Shown here: in pieces, positions 25,572 through 35,051 of the stretch
Layout: each line of letters starts with the position of its first letter
Numbering within the stretch: position 1 is the first letter of the stretch
NCBI GenBank assembly: GCA_016712225.1
Contig: JADJRL010000003.1
Span: 3,175,501-3,239,500, forward strand
Length of the DNA stretch: 64,000 nt
From: Candidatus Defluviibacterium haderslevense
Lineage (GTDB): Bacteria; Bacteroidota; Bacteroidia; Chitinophagales; Saprospiraceae
Direction of reading: 5' to 3'
Program-made: the position numbers and the translations under genes
The notes under the pieces: generated by a model
The model's input: only the letters and a program-made list of their open reading frames with translations
Database searches by the model: none
Told to the model about the DNA's origin: nothing

Positions 25572-27555
25572 ATTTAATATAGTGAACGCAGATGAACAAT
25601 TATACACAATCAATGGTAATGAATTAATCATTGACAATAGTAAAAAACTTGGTGAAGTTATTGATAGACTACCTTCTGGTTTAATTGATAAGAGAGCTAC
25701 TGGCATTGGTGCTACAACATGTGAATTAACCTCTCCAAGGAATAGTATCATTGTAGTGCCTACAAGAGCATTAGCTTATAGTAAAGCTCAAAGCCAACAA
25801 GATAGCTTTTATCTTGGTAGTCCATATGGGGACATTAAATCTAAAATTAATGATGAAGAAATTAGGAATTACTTAAGTTCTGATATTGAATTTAAGAAGC
25901 TTCTTGTTGTTGCCGACAGTTTACCAAGATTGATTAAGGTTATAGGAGATGATGTCTATAAAGATTTTTTTATTATGATTGATGAAATTGATAGTTTTCA
26001 ATCTGAAGTTGGATACAGACCTAAAATGGAGTTATCGATAGAATATTTTTTTAGGTTTAAAGAAGGTTGTCTTGTATCTGCTACTTTAATTGATTTTTCA
26101 GATCCAAAAGTCAATGCATTGCCTCGTATAACTATTGACTATATGGATAAGGTGAAAAAGGAATTAAATATATTTTATGGATCTAGACAAGCAGTTAAGA
26201 CTGTATCTGAATTGATTAAAGACTATTATTTTAAGAGACAGTATTGGTCTGCTTGTAAAACTGATTCTAATGCTAAATTGCTTGTGGCTTATAATAGTGT
26301 TGAGTCAATAATGGAGGTTATTGCTTTGCTTCCTATAGAATTGAGAATTAAATGTAAGGTATTATGTTCTGAAAAAAGTAAAGAAAAAACAATACTCAAT
26401 AACAGTGAATATTATAGTGAGCTTACCAATAATTTGTTACCAGGTCAAATTAACTTTATAACTTCTGCTTATTTTGTTGGTGTAGATATTAATGAGTTAT
26501 TTTGTCCTTTACTAATTAACGATTCTAAAATTCCACATAGTTTTCTAAGTTTAGAAAAGATAAAACAAATTCAAGGTAGATGCAGGCTTGATTTGAAATC
26601 TGTCAACGTATTATTTTCTAGAGCCAAGTCAGATTGTAACCCTACTTCTAAATCCACTTTGCTTGTGAATGCATCTAAACAAGTTTCTGCTATTTCTAAT
26701 ATGTTGATAGCTGGTAATATTGTTAATTTAACAGGTGTATCATTTAAGAATAAAGTTGAGCCATTAATTGATTGCTTTAATCCACAAGTTTTATGTAAAG
26801 TAACTAGTACTGATACAATTGATGTCTCATATTTAGCAATTGATAATGAATTATTAAAGGATAAATTATTTAATGATACATATAGTTCACTTCAGGATTT
26901 TTCACTTTCTGCGATTCAAAATAGTTATAATATAACTAAAATTAAATCACATACTTTAAATAAGAGTAACATTGACAAGGTGTTTATTTATAATTATCAT
27001 CTTGAAAAGAAACAAAATATTGAAAAATTAAAGTCTGAGTTCATAAGTGATTTATATTCTAATAAATGTTATCAAGATCTTTTAAAGCATACTAGTAGTA
27101 AAACTGGAAATGATTCATTTGCTTTTTATTCAACTTTATCAAACACTATTAGTGTTAATGATATTGCTGTATATTTGGAAGAAAATTTTTTAAACGCTAA
27201 TAATAATAAGAAATTGCAAAAAGTTACTCGAAGTTTCAAATATTTTGTTTCTGACGTTTCTTCTGACTGGAAATCTTCTGTTACTAAGGATTTTGTTATT
27301 GGATCAGAGTATACACCTGATGATATTTTTAACAAAATTCAAACCATACAATCAAATTATGGCACTTTTGATAAATCTATTGGTAAGGTTAGTACTAAAA
27401 CTAAAGCCACCCAGCTTTTGGGTGAATTTTTAGAAATTGAACGTGTACAAAAGAGATTACCTAATAATCAAAGAATCTATGTATACAAGGTAGTTGGTGA
27501 GAATCCTATGAATTTTAGAGCTAGGCAAATGAATTTTTTCTCATGGACCGATTGA
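25567..27555 (+). CDS. SF2 helicase-like protein, probable replication protein of the element
   Basis: A 662-residue protein from the ATG at 25567; an earlier ATG at 25501 would place the inverted repeat inside the coding region and adds an unlikely aromatic-rich leader. Helicase motifs in order: Walker A-like TGIGATT (residues 45-51) without the usual lysine, motif Ia VVPTRALA, Walker B MIDEID (138-142), motif III SAT (171-173), and motif VI QIQGRCR (334-340). The C-terminal 300 residues are not recognised. No signal peptide. The role is probably DNA unwinding or initiation for the element, inferred from motifs and its repeat-rich upstream region. Confidence 0.75.
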   Translation: MTFNIVNADEQLYTINGNELIIDNSKKLGEVIDRLPSGLIDKRATGIGATTCELTSPRNSIIVVPTRALAYSKAQSQQDSFYLGSPYGDIKSKINDEEIRNYLSSDIEFKKLLVVADSLPRLIKVIGDDVYKDFFIMIDEIDSFQSEVGYRPKMELSIEYFFRFKEGCLVSATLIDFSDPKVNALPRITIDYMDKVKKELNIFYGSRQAVKTVSELIKDYYFKRQYWSACKTDSNAKLLVAYNSVESIMEVIALLPIELRIKCKVLCSEKSKEKTILNNSEYYSELTNNLLPGQINFITSAYFVGVDINELFCPLLINDSKIPHSFLSLEKIKQIQGRCRLDLKSVNVLFSRAKSDCNPTSKSTLLVNASKQVSAISNMLIAGNIVNLTGVSFKNKVEPLIDCFNPQVLCKVTSTDTIDVSYLAIDNELLKDKLFNDTYSSLQDFSLSAIQNSYNITKIKSHTLNKSNIDKVFIYNYHLEKKQNIEKLKSEFISDLYSNKCYQDLLKHTSSKTGNDSFAFYSTLSNTISVNDIAVYLEENFLNANNNKKLQKVTRSFKYFVSDVSSDWKSSVTKDFVIGSEYTPDDIFNKIQTIQSNYGTFDKSIGKVSTKTKATQLLGEFLEIERVQKRLPNNQRIYVYKVVGENPMNFRARQMNFFSWTD

Positions 27556-27589
27556 TTTTATAAGTGACTTTTATTTATTTTTAAATTTT

Positions 27590-27621
27590 TTTGTCAATAT
27601 TTAAAGATTGACTTATATTTG
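27590..27621 (+). promoter_or_regulatory. Promoter of the YegP-like gene
   Basis: TTTG at 27590-27593, a 20-bp spacer and TATATTTG at 27614-27621 fit the consensus; the start codon follows 19 bp later. Confidence 0.82.
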
Positions 27622-27640
27622 GATTCTAAACTAATCTATC

Positions 27641-27964
27641 ATGGGAAAATTTGTTATTTCAGTACGTAAAAATGGTGAATATCAGTTCAATTTAAAGGCT
27701 GGCAATGGTGAAGTAATCCTTACCAGTGAAGGCTATAAAGCTAAAAAGAGCTGTTTGAATGGCATTGAATCTGTAAGGAAAAACTCTCAATTAGAGGCTA
27801 GATTTGATCTTAAAGCAGCTAAGAATGGTAGGCTTTACTTTAATCTAAAGGCTTCAAATGGTCAGATAATTGGCACAAGTGAGATGTATAACGAGGAATC
27901 AAGTAGAAAGAATGGTATAGCTTCTGTTAAGAAGAATGCACCTGGAGCTGATATTGAATTATAA
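27641..27964 (+). CDS. YegP family protein with two DUF1508 repeats
   Basis: A 107-residue protein made of two copies of the DUF1508 motif: GEYQFNLKAGNGEVILTSE with NGIESVRKN, then GRLYFNLKASNGQIIGTSE with NGIASVKKN. This is the normal YegP layout. The biochemical role is unknown. Its stop overlaps the start of the next gene (TAATG), so they are translated together. It is the first gene of a unit running to about 30600. Confidence 0.92.
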   Translation: MGKFVISVRKNGEYQFNLKAGNGEVILTSEGYKAKKSCLNGIESVRKNSQLEARFDLKAAKNGRLYFNLKASNGQIIGTSEMYNEESSRKNGIASVKKNAPGADIEL

Positions 27965-28254
27965 TGGTTCACTTAAAGTGTTTTGCCATCTGTTTGGTTT
28001 TAGTTGCTACTTTAAGCTGTAAGATTGATACTTATAGGAGTGAAGCTTCCAGTACCGTATCATCCAATGAAGTATTTTTTTTAATTTGTACAGATCCTAT
28101 AGCACATTCATTTCATAAGGATTATTCAAGTAGTGACAGTTATTGTAATGGATTAAAGCGGTGCATGCAGAGAGGCTATGAAGTTATCAGACTACCTGAA
28201 GAGGAAGCTAAAGATAAGAGAAGTGATCCTTGTGATTTTTGCTATGGTCGTTAG
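27964..28254 (+). CDS. Small Cys-rich lipoprotein, copy 1
   Basis: A 96-residue lipoprotein (lipobox TLSC, Cys19). The mature part carries HKDYSSSDSYCNGLKRC and ends in RSDPCDFCYGR. A related protein is encoded at 37253-37516 with SYHKDYGSTSQYCSGLKAC and the same RSDPCDFCYG end. The shared Cys positions suggest a small folded domain in the periplasm or at the surface. I do not recognise the family. It overlaps the YegP-like gene by one base and is followed by an exported TPR protein. Confidence 0.75.
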   Translation: MVHLKCFAICLVLVATLSCKIDTYRSEASSTVSSNEVFFLICTDPIAHSFHKDYSSSDSYCNGLKRCMQRGYEVIRLPEEEAKDKRSDPCDFCYGR

Positions 28255-28277
28255 TTTTATTGTTTAATATTTTATTT

Positions 28278-28868
28278 ATGAAATTTATTTTTTATTTTAC
28301 TTTTTTATTATTACATTCTAAAATTTTTTGTCAAGATATTGATTATGCTTTTAAATTATTTCAAGAAGGTAAGTACCAAGCTGCAATATTTGAATGTGAT
28401 AAAATTTTGTTAGTTAGTCCTAGTAATGATGAAATTTTATATTGGAGAGGTTACTGTAAAGCTAATACTGGAGATTTTTATGGTGCAATAAGTGATTTAA
28501 ATAGGGCCATACAGCTTAATGATTTTTCTAAATATTTTTCAATTAGAGGATTTTCAAAAGAAAAATTGGGAATATGGAAAGATGCTATTTCTGATTATAA
28601 TGTTTATTTAAAGGAGTTCCCAAATGATTTAAATCATTTAGATTCTCGAGCGTTATGTTATTTAAAATTACATGAAGATAAGTTAGCCTTAAATGACTAT
28701 GATAGAATTTTAATTTTAGATTCTAGCAATAATAGTGCTCTATTTTGGAAGGGTTTTATACTTCTTAATAATAGAATTATTGATGAAGGATGTAAATATT
28801 TATTTAAAGCTAAACAATTGGGTTATGTTGACCAGTTTAAGACACTTGAAAAATATTGTCCAAAATAA
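28278..28868 (+). CDS. Exported TPR protein
   Basis: A 196-residue protein with a signal peptide (MKFIFYFTFLLLHSKIFCQ) and about four TPR units, for example AFKLFQEGKYQAAIFECDKIL and DFYGAISDLNRAIQL. TPRs mediate protein-protein contacts, so this is probably an adaptor in the periplasm. Start at 28278 is chosen over 28239, which overlaps the preceding gene and adds residues ahead of the signal peptide. Confidence 0.82.
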   Translation: MKFIFYFTFLLLHSKIFCQDIDYAFKLFQEGKYQAAIFECDKILLVSPSNDEILYWRGYCKANTGDFYGAISDLNRAIQLNDFSKYFSIRGFSKEKLGIWKDAISDYNVYLKEFPNDLNHLDSRALCYLKLHEDKLALNDYDRILILDSSNNSALFWKGFILLNNRIIDEGCKYLFKAKQLGYVDQFKTLEKYCPK

Positions 28869-28933
28869 CTTATTTATTAAAGTATCGTAAATAATCTGTT
28901 TTTTTTAATCCTTTTTTTAAATTTTTATTTTTT

Positions 28934-29395
28934 ATGAAATATACTACAATTTGGATTATTAACTTTTTTTACTTTACTATTTTATTCGGTATTTCTGCTC
29001 AAAATAATGAAGATGGATGGGATAAATATTGGGATCAAAATCAAGAATTTATAGATTTACTTATGGCTGACTATCCAGCTAACTTTGAATATCTTGGCAT
29101 TTCTGATAATAAAGGAGTTACTATTGTTATGCTTTTTGATAAATCCAGTATTTCTTTAATTGGTAAGTTGTATGAATTAAATTTGTACCATTGGAGAATG
29201 CTAAAAGACAACGAAAAAATTGAACCTGTTGATATCTCTCAAATTGGAATTTTATGTGATTGCAATAATAATAAAGTTAAAATTGCCTTTATAATTGATC
29301 CTATTACTGATAAAAGTATTGCAGGTCAAGATGATTGGTTGTATTCATATTCTAGTGGTTACGCTAAAAGAATTATTAGTAAAGTATGTAAATAG
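28934..29395 (+). CDS. Exported hypothetical protein, 153 aa
   Basis: A signal peptide ending near GISAQ is followed by a small domain with DGWDKYWDQNQEFIDLLM and later CDCNNNKVKIAF. No family is recognised. It lies in the rightward run of exported proteins after the TPR gene, 65 bp downstream. Confidence 0.6.
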   Translation: MKYTTIWIINFFYFTILFGISAQNNEDGWDKYWDQNQEFIDLLMADYPANFEYLGISDNKGVTIVMLFDKSSISLIGKLYELNLYHWRMLKDNEKIEPVDISQIGILCDCNNNKVKIAFIIDPITDKSIAGQDDWLYSYSSGYAKRIISKVCK

Positions 29396-29487
29396 TTTTG
29401 ACCATAATATTTTTAATTTTATTTATATTGTAATAATTATTTTTGTACTTTTATTTGTATGTTAGTATACTAAATTCTATTTTTTTT

Positions 29488-30006
29488 ATGAAGTCAATGA
29501 TTTTTATATTTTATTTTTCATGTATTATTTTGCTGCATGATTGTGTGACAGCACAGATTAAATTTCATTCAGTAAGTGGAAATAAAGGTAATTATACTTT
29601 GGATATACCTCCGAATTATTATTTAAAAGAAAGTATTGGAGCTAATATTGATTTGAAATTTGTTAATCCTGAAGGTGCTTCAATTATTACTGTTGTAAAA
29701 AAATTACCTGATGGTCTTTCAGAAAATTCTATTAATGCTTTCAGTGATGTTTCTGATCAACTATTAATTGACCAGTATGCAGCTTCTGGGTTGGAAAATA
29801 TTTCTATCATAAAAAGAGGTTTTATTACTATCAATAATATTTATTCGTATTTTATTTATTTTACTGATGGGGTATTATATCATCATTCAATTACTCAATG
29901 GAAAAATGGCATCAATCTTAACTTAACCTATACTTGTGAATTAAAATTGAAAACAAATTATTTGCCTTATATTTTTAGAGTTACAAATTCTTTGAAACAT
30001 TTTTAA
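29488..30006 (+). CDS. Exported hypothetical protein, 172 aa
   Basis: Start at 29488 gives a normal signal peptide ending near CVTAQ; a TTG-initiated frame from 29443 is less likely. The mature part has the alternating pattern of a small beta-rich domain (GNYTLDIPPNYYLKES, later SIITVVKKLPDG), similar in layout to PsbP/DUF1795-like periplasmic domains, but I would not assign it. Same run of exported genes. Confidence 0.6.
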   Translation: MKSMIFIFYFSCIILLHDCVTAQIKFHSVSGNKGNYTLDIPPNYYLKESIGANIDLKFVNPEGASIITVVKKLPDGLSENSINAFSDVSDQLLIDQYAASGLENISIIKRGFITINNIYSYFIYFTDGVLYHHSITQWKNGINLNLTYTCELKLKTNYLPYIFRVTNSLKHF

Positions 30007-30026
30007 TTTGATCATAAATTTATCAT

Positions 30027-30598
30027 ATGAAATTATTGACTTTCTTTTTATTTTTTATATTTTTTATTCCTAATGGTGATATTTCTATGGCTGGCATCAA
30101 AATTAATGACTCCAAAACTTCACTTAGTAATTTGAAACTTAAGCTTGTTGCTAATGAGAATAATATGGCAATGTATAAAACAGACAATGGAAATGATTTT
30201 TCAATTACTTTTGATAAAGGTAAAGTTGTTTATATGGAGAATGATTGGTTGCAAGATATTAAAAGTAACAAGCCTTTGTTTTCTGACTTTTATTTTGGAC
30301 AAACAACTTTAAAAGATATTAGAAATAAATTTTCTACTAATGGCTTTACATATAGAAGTAAGGAACTTTGACAACAGATACTGATTTGATTGAGTTTAAT
30401 TGTTTTGAATTTGATTCTAATAATAATGAAGTACTTGTAACTATAACTAAAATGCCTATAAAGGAACATGTTCCAAAAGACAATATTTCAAGTAAGCTTA
30501 AACTTGATGCAATTATAATTGCTGATAAAGCCTATTTAGATAAAACCTGGGGTAATGAAAAAGCATATGATCTGAATTATAGAAAAATTAAGTTTTAG
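30027..30598 (+). pseudogene. Exported hypothetical protein gene broken by a frameshift
   Basis: Two frames abut: 30027-30371 (signal peptide, ends ...YRSKEL) and 30368-30598 in the -1 frame (starts TTDTDLIEFNCFEF). The second has no good start codon and reads as a natural continuation, so a single-base change at about 30366-30370 probably split one gene of about 190 codons. No typical slippery heptamer is present, so programmed frameshifting is less likely than mutation or sequencing error. The family is not recognised. Confidence 0.65.
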
Positions 30599-30734
30599 AT
30601 TTTTTTAATTTTTGTTATTATTTTATTGAATTCAATTATATTAAACATACATTCCTTCATCTGACAGTTACATTATTTTGTATGACTTTTAATTTGGTTG
30701 TAAGGATACATTGAGTTGGCCAATCTTCATATAA

Positions 30735-31760
30735 TCATTTGCCATTAGGTTGAAGATAGGATTGTAATTCATTTTGTTCACTTAGCCTAATTATATATTT
30801 TGTGATAATTTCTACTCTTTCATCAATTACAAGTTCCTTTTTAAGATCTACTAAATTAATTTTTGTCTCATCCTTAAAAATAAATTTCTTAAGAGTAACG
30901 ACTGCTGCCTTAGAAGGATTAAAATTAACTTGAAATACAATGGTTTCTAAATTAACCAACTCAGGATTTGAAGGAAATTTCATGTTAGAATAACTCAATT
31001 CAAATGATTTAGCTTCCATTGCTTGAAGCTCGTGTAAATTAAAATCTACTGATAGTTCTATAGTTGATTTTGGCTCATCAACTTTCTCAACCAATTTAAT
31101 TTGTTTTTCATCAAGTTTTTTTTTATACGCCTCTCCAATATTTTGTTGCGTATCCAGTATAGTCTCTACCAGTTTGCCATCAGATCCTTGCGTTGGTTCA
31201 ATTATGTTATGAGGAACGTACTTAAAAGATGACAATATCCTCCTGTCATCTAAATCACCTTTTTTAAATGCAACTACAAAAGAAATTGTATCACTTCTGT
31301 ATTGCTTACCAATGGGAATGCTGTCTAGATTAATAATTCTGTTAATAATACAAATCTTATCTACTTTATTTTCAGAAATGTAAAAGGTATCAGATTGAAA
31401 ATTGCCAAATTGAAATTTAATATAATTTCCATTTGGATTTTTTAAAGGCATCTGATTATTAAATTGAGTAAAAAGTCTATCCAGATAATTCTGTGCTGTT
31501 AAACTATTGCTTATAACCTCTTTATCAGAAATATTATCATAAAGCATAGTTAATTCCCTGGAATTAATCATATCATCCAAGACTGTGTTCTTCGCCAGAA
31601 CTCTTTCATCATAAGTTATTTTGGGATCTAAAATCAGATTTATTTGGGAAACAAAGTCTTTAATAAATTCATCTGCTTTATGTAAATATTGTTTGATGTT
31701 TTGAGTATTAGCTGTAAAGGCTAGAGTTAAAAATAATATACTTAAGCTGAACCTTTTCAT
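30735..31760 (-). CDS. Exported hypothetical protein, 341 aa
   Basis: Signal peptide ending near FTANTQ, then a helical stretch with RVLAKNTVLDDMI and YLDRLFTQ, followed by beta-rich parts. The segment around residues 50-100 resembles residues 60-115 of its upstream neighbour (31757), including a shared xxAK..VL...I and YL.R pattern, so the two genes may be diverged duplicates. It is the last gene of the leftward operon and overlaps the neighbour by ATGA. No function is recognised. Confidence 0.65.
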   Translation of the reverse strand: MKRFSLSILFLTLAFTANTQNIKQYLHKADEFIKDFVSQINLILDPKITYDERVLAKNTVLDDMINSRELTMLYDNISDKEVISNSLTAQNYLDRLFTQFNNQMPLKNPNGNYIKFQFGNFQSDTFYISENKVDKICIINRIINLDSIPIGKQYRSDTISFVVAFKKGDLDDRRILSSFKYVPHNIIEPTQGSDGKLVETILDTQQNIGEAYKKKLDEKQIKLVEKVDEPKSTIELSVDFNLHELQAMEAKSFELSYSNMKFPSNPELVNLETIVFQVNFNPSKAAVVTLKKFIFKDETKINLVDLKKELVIDERVEIITKYIIRLSEQNELQSYLQPNGK

Positions 31761-32410
31761 GGTTTAACCAACTTCATATCATTATTTTTGGGTTTGGGTA
31801 TTTCTTTAATTTCTTTATCATCCAATAATCTATGAACAGAAATATCACCAAACCTTACTTCAAAATAACTGTCATTTATTTTTTTTCCACTTTCAATATA
31901 TTTTTTCTCCAATTTAATCTCAATATCTTTTTCTGTAATATCTTTATAAGGCCTGCTTCCTGTTCCTTCAAACAATTGATAGATCCTTAATTTTCCATAA
32001 TAAAACCCATCATCCTTTTGCTTAACGTCCTCAATAATATTAATATATTTCCACTCAATATTTACATCTGTATATCCATATGTGTAAATTCTAGTTAAGT
32101 AATCCCTTATTGAATAAGTCTCTGGTTTCTTCATTCTTTTGGACATTACCTGAATTTTACATTGATCAGAAATAAATAATTCTAATACTTGATCTTTTGC
32201 ATTTTGACGAATTTTTTTGTCAACATTTTTATCTGCAATTGTTCTGATTAGATTTTCAAGTATTCTAGTATTTTCATATATTTTTGAACCAAGTTCAGGA
32301 AGATTTTGAGTATTACCATTAAAAGTTGTTAGCAAAAAGCAAGTTTTCAATACAATTATCTTATATAGTTTAGGATTTATGATGATCCAATTATCTAATT
32401 TATTAATCAT
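31757..32410 (-). CDS. Exported or membrane-anchored hypothetical protein, 217 aa
   Basis: The N-terminus has a hydrophobic stretch (IIVLKTCFLLTTF) after about 17 residues, so the protein is probably exported, or the true start lies internally. The middle contains KIRQNAKDQVLELFISD and YLTRIY, similar to the downstream protein at 30735. The stop overlaps the downstream start by four bases (ATGA), indicating translational coupling. Function unknown. Confidence 0.62.
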   Translation of the reverse strand: MINKLDNWIIINPKLYKIIVLKTCFLLTTFNGNTQNLPELGSKIYENTRILENLIRTIADKNVDKKIRQNAKDQVLELFISDQCKIQVMSKRMKKPETYSIRDYLTRIYTYGYTDVNIEWKYINIIEDVKQKDDGFYYGKLRIYQLFEGTGSRPYKDITEKDIEIKLEKKYIESGKKINDSYFEVRFGDISVHRLLDDKEIKEIPKPKNNDMKLVKP

Positions 32411-32441
32411 AATTCTTTTGATTATAGGATGGTTTAAGAAT

Positions 32442-33293
32442 TCATTTCTTTTGTTTTACCTCTTTTAAAGGTGATTTTGCCTTTGATGATTTAGTTTCCT
32501 TGGTGGAAGAGGATTTATTAACAGTATTAAGATGTTTGAGTTCAGCATTTCCTTTATTGGTCCTTACAACAATTCCAGAAAGTTTACATTCCACTAATCC
32601 ATGAGAAGGTATTATTTGAATATAAAAACCACCTAATAAAGATTCCTGATCGTATGAATTATTATTCTGGATTCCATCATGAAAATTAATTAATACATCA
32701 GGGTCATTACCTTTCTTGGCTTCATAGTAAAGAATAACAAATCCAGGCTGATCTTCAATGGTTGTTGCATCTAAACCTTTAAAAGATTTGATATTAAAAT
32801 CTAATGAGCCAATTCCATTTTGGACTTTATAGGTAAATTGATTGGGTGAGTATTCAACATTGGTGGCTTTTTCAAACTCACTGACTTTAATTTTATACAA
32901 TTCAGGTGTGTATTCATTTTTGTAGTCCTTAAAATCAGGATCTAAATTCCATGGTTCAAGAGAAGTAGGATCAATAAGTAATTGCTTCCCATTACTAATT
33001 GCAACAGCTTTTGTAGATCCAAAGAAATCATCATCACCTTTTCCAAAAACCTTTTTATCTTTAAGCAGATGATACTGCACCTCAATCATATAAATACTTG
33101 ATTGTACTGCTTGCCTAAAGACATTTAACGACACTTCTTTTTCATCACTAGACTGTTTAGCTTGTTTAGATGGCTTATTAGATTGTTTTTCTTTAGTGTG
33201 TTTTTTGAGAATATCTTCAATTCTAATTGTGTCTTGTGCATCAGAAATCTGATAAAATAATAGTATTAGAATTAAATGGGAATATCGCTTCAT
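32442..33293 (-). CDS. Exported hypothetical protein, 283 aa
   Basis: Signal peptide ending near ISDAQ, then a Lys/Ser-rich segment (KKHTKEKQSNKPSKQAKQ), a beta-rich middle domain and a Lys/Ser-rich tail. No family is recognised. It is 13 bp downstream of the trypsin-like protease gene, so it is a candidate partner or substrate of it. Confidence 0.6.
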   Translation of the reverse strand: MKRYSHLILILLFYQISDAQDTIRIEDILKKHTKEKQSNKPSKQAKQSSDEKEVSLNVFRQAVQSSIYMIEVQYHLLKDKKVFGKGDDDFFGSTKAVAISNGKQLLIDPTSLEPWNLDPDFKDYKNEYTPELYKIKVSEFEKATNVEYSPNQFTYKVQNGIGSLDFNIKSFKGLDATTIEDQPGFVILYYEAKKGNDPDVLINFHDGIQNNNSYDQESLLGGFYIQIIPSHGLVECKLSGIVVRTNKGNAELKHLNTVNKSSSTKETKSSKAKSPLKEVKQKK

Positions 33294-33306
33294 ATAGATT
33301 TATTTA

Positions 33307-34191
33307 TTACCTTATTTCGTAAGCAGGAACTAATTGTTGAACTTGGATAAATCCACGACTTATTATACCAATAACCTCATATTCTCCATTAGCATTTTTG
33401 ATCATCATAGGTCCACCAGATGATCCAGGTGCTAAAGCATTCGCGGTGATATTTATCATACCATTCATCGTACGGTCTTGTACAAGTTCTCCTTTAATAA
33501 GAATTGGAGCTATTCTATCCTGATTAAAAGCTTGTAAGAACTGTCCATAAGAGTAGCCATACCCATATATAGGTGTCTCCTGGCTCAAGGACCTAGAAAT
33601 ATCACGGTTCAATTTTAATAAACCTTTTTTATTATTAAGAGTAAGTTTGGCCCAATCTGAGGCATTATTAGTTATAGGACAAATTTTAAGCTGTTTGTTT
33701 GATCCTTCTTTATCACAATCAAATAGTTTGTCTCCGGATTGATCAAAAACTAAGTCTTTATTGCTAAATGTAAATAGATCTCCATCTGCTGAACGGGCTT
33801 CATATATAATTTCAACACTACCTCCTGCAATCTCAGCATTATTTACGTATGCAAGAATTGCCTCACCTTTTTCATTGTCCAGATTCCAGGAACTGCATTC
33901 ATCTATAAACCTCCAAGGCTGTATAACATGTCTTGCAGTAATAAAATCTCCATTATTAAGTAAAAATCCAGTTCCTGACCAAGATATGCCATATTTAGAA
34001 ATATCTATAATCTCCTGAGTTTGTTGAAAGTATACTTGAACATTGGTTATTCTAATGAAATATACACTATTTCTGAGATATCTTAATTCGAGAGAATTCC
34101 CTGATTGAGCGATTACAATATTTACAAGTAGAAAGCTAAAAATTGCCATCACAACCTTGTGTAAATGGTTAAATTTGAAATAGATATTCAT
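33307..34191 (-). CDS. Trypsin-like serine protease, exported
   Basis: A 294-residue S1/HtrA-like protease with a signal peptide ending near IVIAQ. The likely triad is His88 (GDFITARHV), Asp179 (NASDWAKLTL) and Ser258 (PGSSGGP). The GTGFLLNNGDFITARHV stretch is typical of bacterial trypsin-like domains. There is no PDZ domain. It probably acts in the periplasm or outside the cell. It lies in the middle of the leftward operon of exported proteins; the CHAT and papain-like proteases lie some 7 to 10 kb away. Confidence 0.86.
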   Translation of the reverse strand: MNIYFKFNHLHKVVMAIFSFLLVNIVIAQSGNSLELRYLRNSVYFIRITNVQVYFQQTQEIIDISKYGISWSGTGFLLNNGDFITARHVIQPWRFIDECSSWNLDNEKGEAILAYVNNAEIAGGSVEIIYEARSADGDLFTFSNKDLVFDQSGDKLFDCDKEGSNKQLKICPITNNASDWAKLTLNNKKGLLKLNRDISRSLSQETPIYGYGYSYGQFLQAFNQDRIAPILIKGELVQDRTMNGMINITANALAPGSSGGPMMIKNANGEYEVIGIISRGFIQVQQLVPAYEIR

Positions 34192-34287
34192 GCTGGATTA
34201 AGTTGATTCTGAAAATATTAAATTTGATTTTAGTCTCGCGTCAAATATAGTGATTCTCAATAAAATAATATATAAAACATGTATTTT

Positions 34288-35049
34288 TTAATTTAACCAT
34301 ACTTTGCATCCTGCTGTAACTCCGTCCTTTTTATCTTTCAAATAATAATAATTATTATCTATGTGCTCTAAAGTCTTTTTCTTTTGATTAAGATTTATTG
34401 TTAATCTTATAAGATCTGCTGTCCAAGCAACGCCAAAACCTGCAAATAAATAATTAGCAATATTTAGTTCATTTAAGGCTTTTGAATACTTTTGGTCACT
34501 TTCGTGTAAATTTTTTTCTGGCAAATAAGAATTGTAATCTGATTTAGCTTTAAGATAAAAACCTAAACCTGCACCTAGTAATAGGTAAGATCCTATAGCA
34601 ATAAATTTATTCATTTCTCCTTTTCTTAGATCACCAGTTCCCCAACCAGGAACTAGGAATGATTTTAAATAATAGCTTTTAGTAGAGAATCTTTCATAGG
34701 GTATTGCATTCAATTTAAGCAATAAAGTCCTAGTGTCTTCGGAAATTAACTGACTTGTCTTAATGGTAATATTCTTTACAGCATTAGAAGCTTTCTGTAT
34801 GCCAATATCACCATTAATAGTTTCTCCAGATAAATCATTCAAATTATACTGAGTACCAGAAATATCAGCAATTACATTAACATCAACAAACTTTATATTT
34901 TGAGGTAGAATTAAGTCATAACTTATTTCAATTTTTCGATCTTTGCCAATACTGTTGATCTTAGTCACTGAAAACCCTACCTTTTGACAAGCTCCAATTT
35001 CACTATTAAATAATAGTATTAGTAAAATGTATAAGAACTCTAGTTTCAT
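34288..35049 (-). CDS. Exported membrane protein (DUF5683-like C-terminus)
   Basis: A 253-residue protein with a signal peptide and a Cys in the GACQK region. A beta-sandwich-like N-terminal half is followed by the segment SFLVPGWGTGDLRKGE and two hydrophobic stretches (FIAIGSYLLLGAGLGFYLKA and NYLFAGFGVAWTADLIR). This is the layout of Bacteroidota DUF5683-type envelope proteins. The 2-bp gap to the Kelch gene indicates tight cotranscription. Confidence 0.65.
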   Translation of the reverse strand: MKLEFLYILLILLFNSEIGACQKVGFSVTKINSIGKDRKIEISYDLILPQNIKFVDVNVIADISGTQYNLNDLSGETINGDIGIQKASNAVKNITIKTSQLISEDTRTLLLKLNAIPYERFSTKSYYLKSFLVPGWGTGDLRKGEMNKFIAIGSYLLLGAGLGFYLKAKSDYNSYLPEKNLHESDQKYSKALNELNIANYLFAGFGVAWTADLIRLTINLNQKKKTLEHIDNNYYYLKDKKDGVTAGCKVWLN

Positions 35050-35051
35050 TG

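Noticed and set aside
30363..30372. Programmed -1 frameshift site
   Set aside because: No X-XXY-YYZ slippery heptamer or downstream stem-loop is evident.
30368..30598. A separate small gene
   Set aside because: It begins with TTG inside the preceding frame and continues its sequence; better explained by a frameshift.
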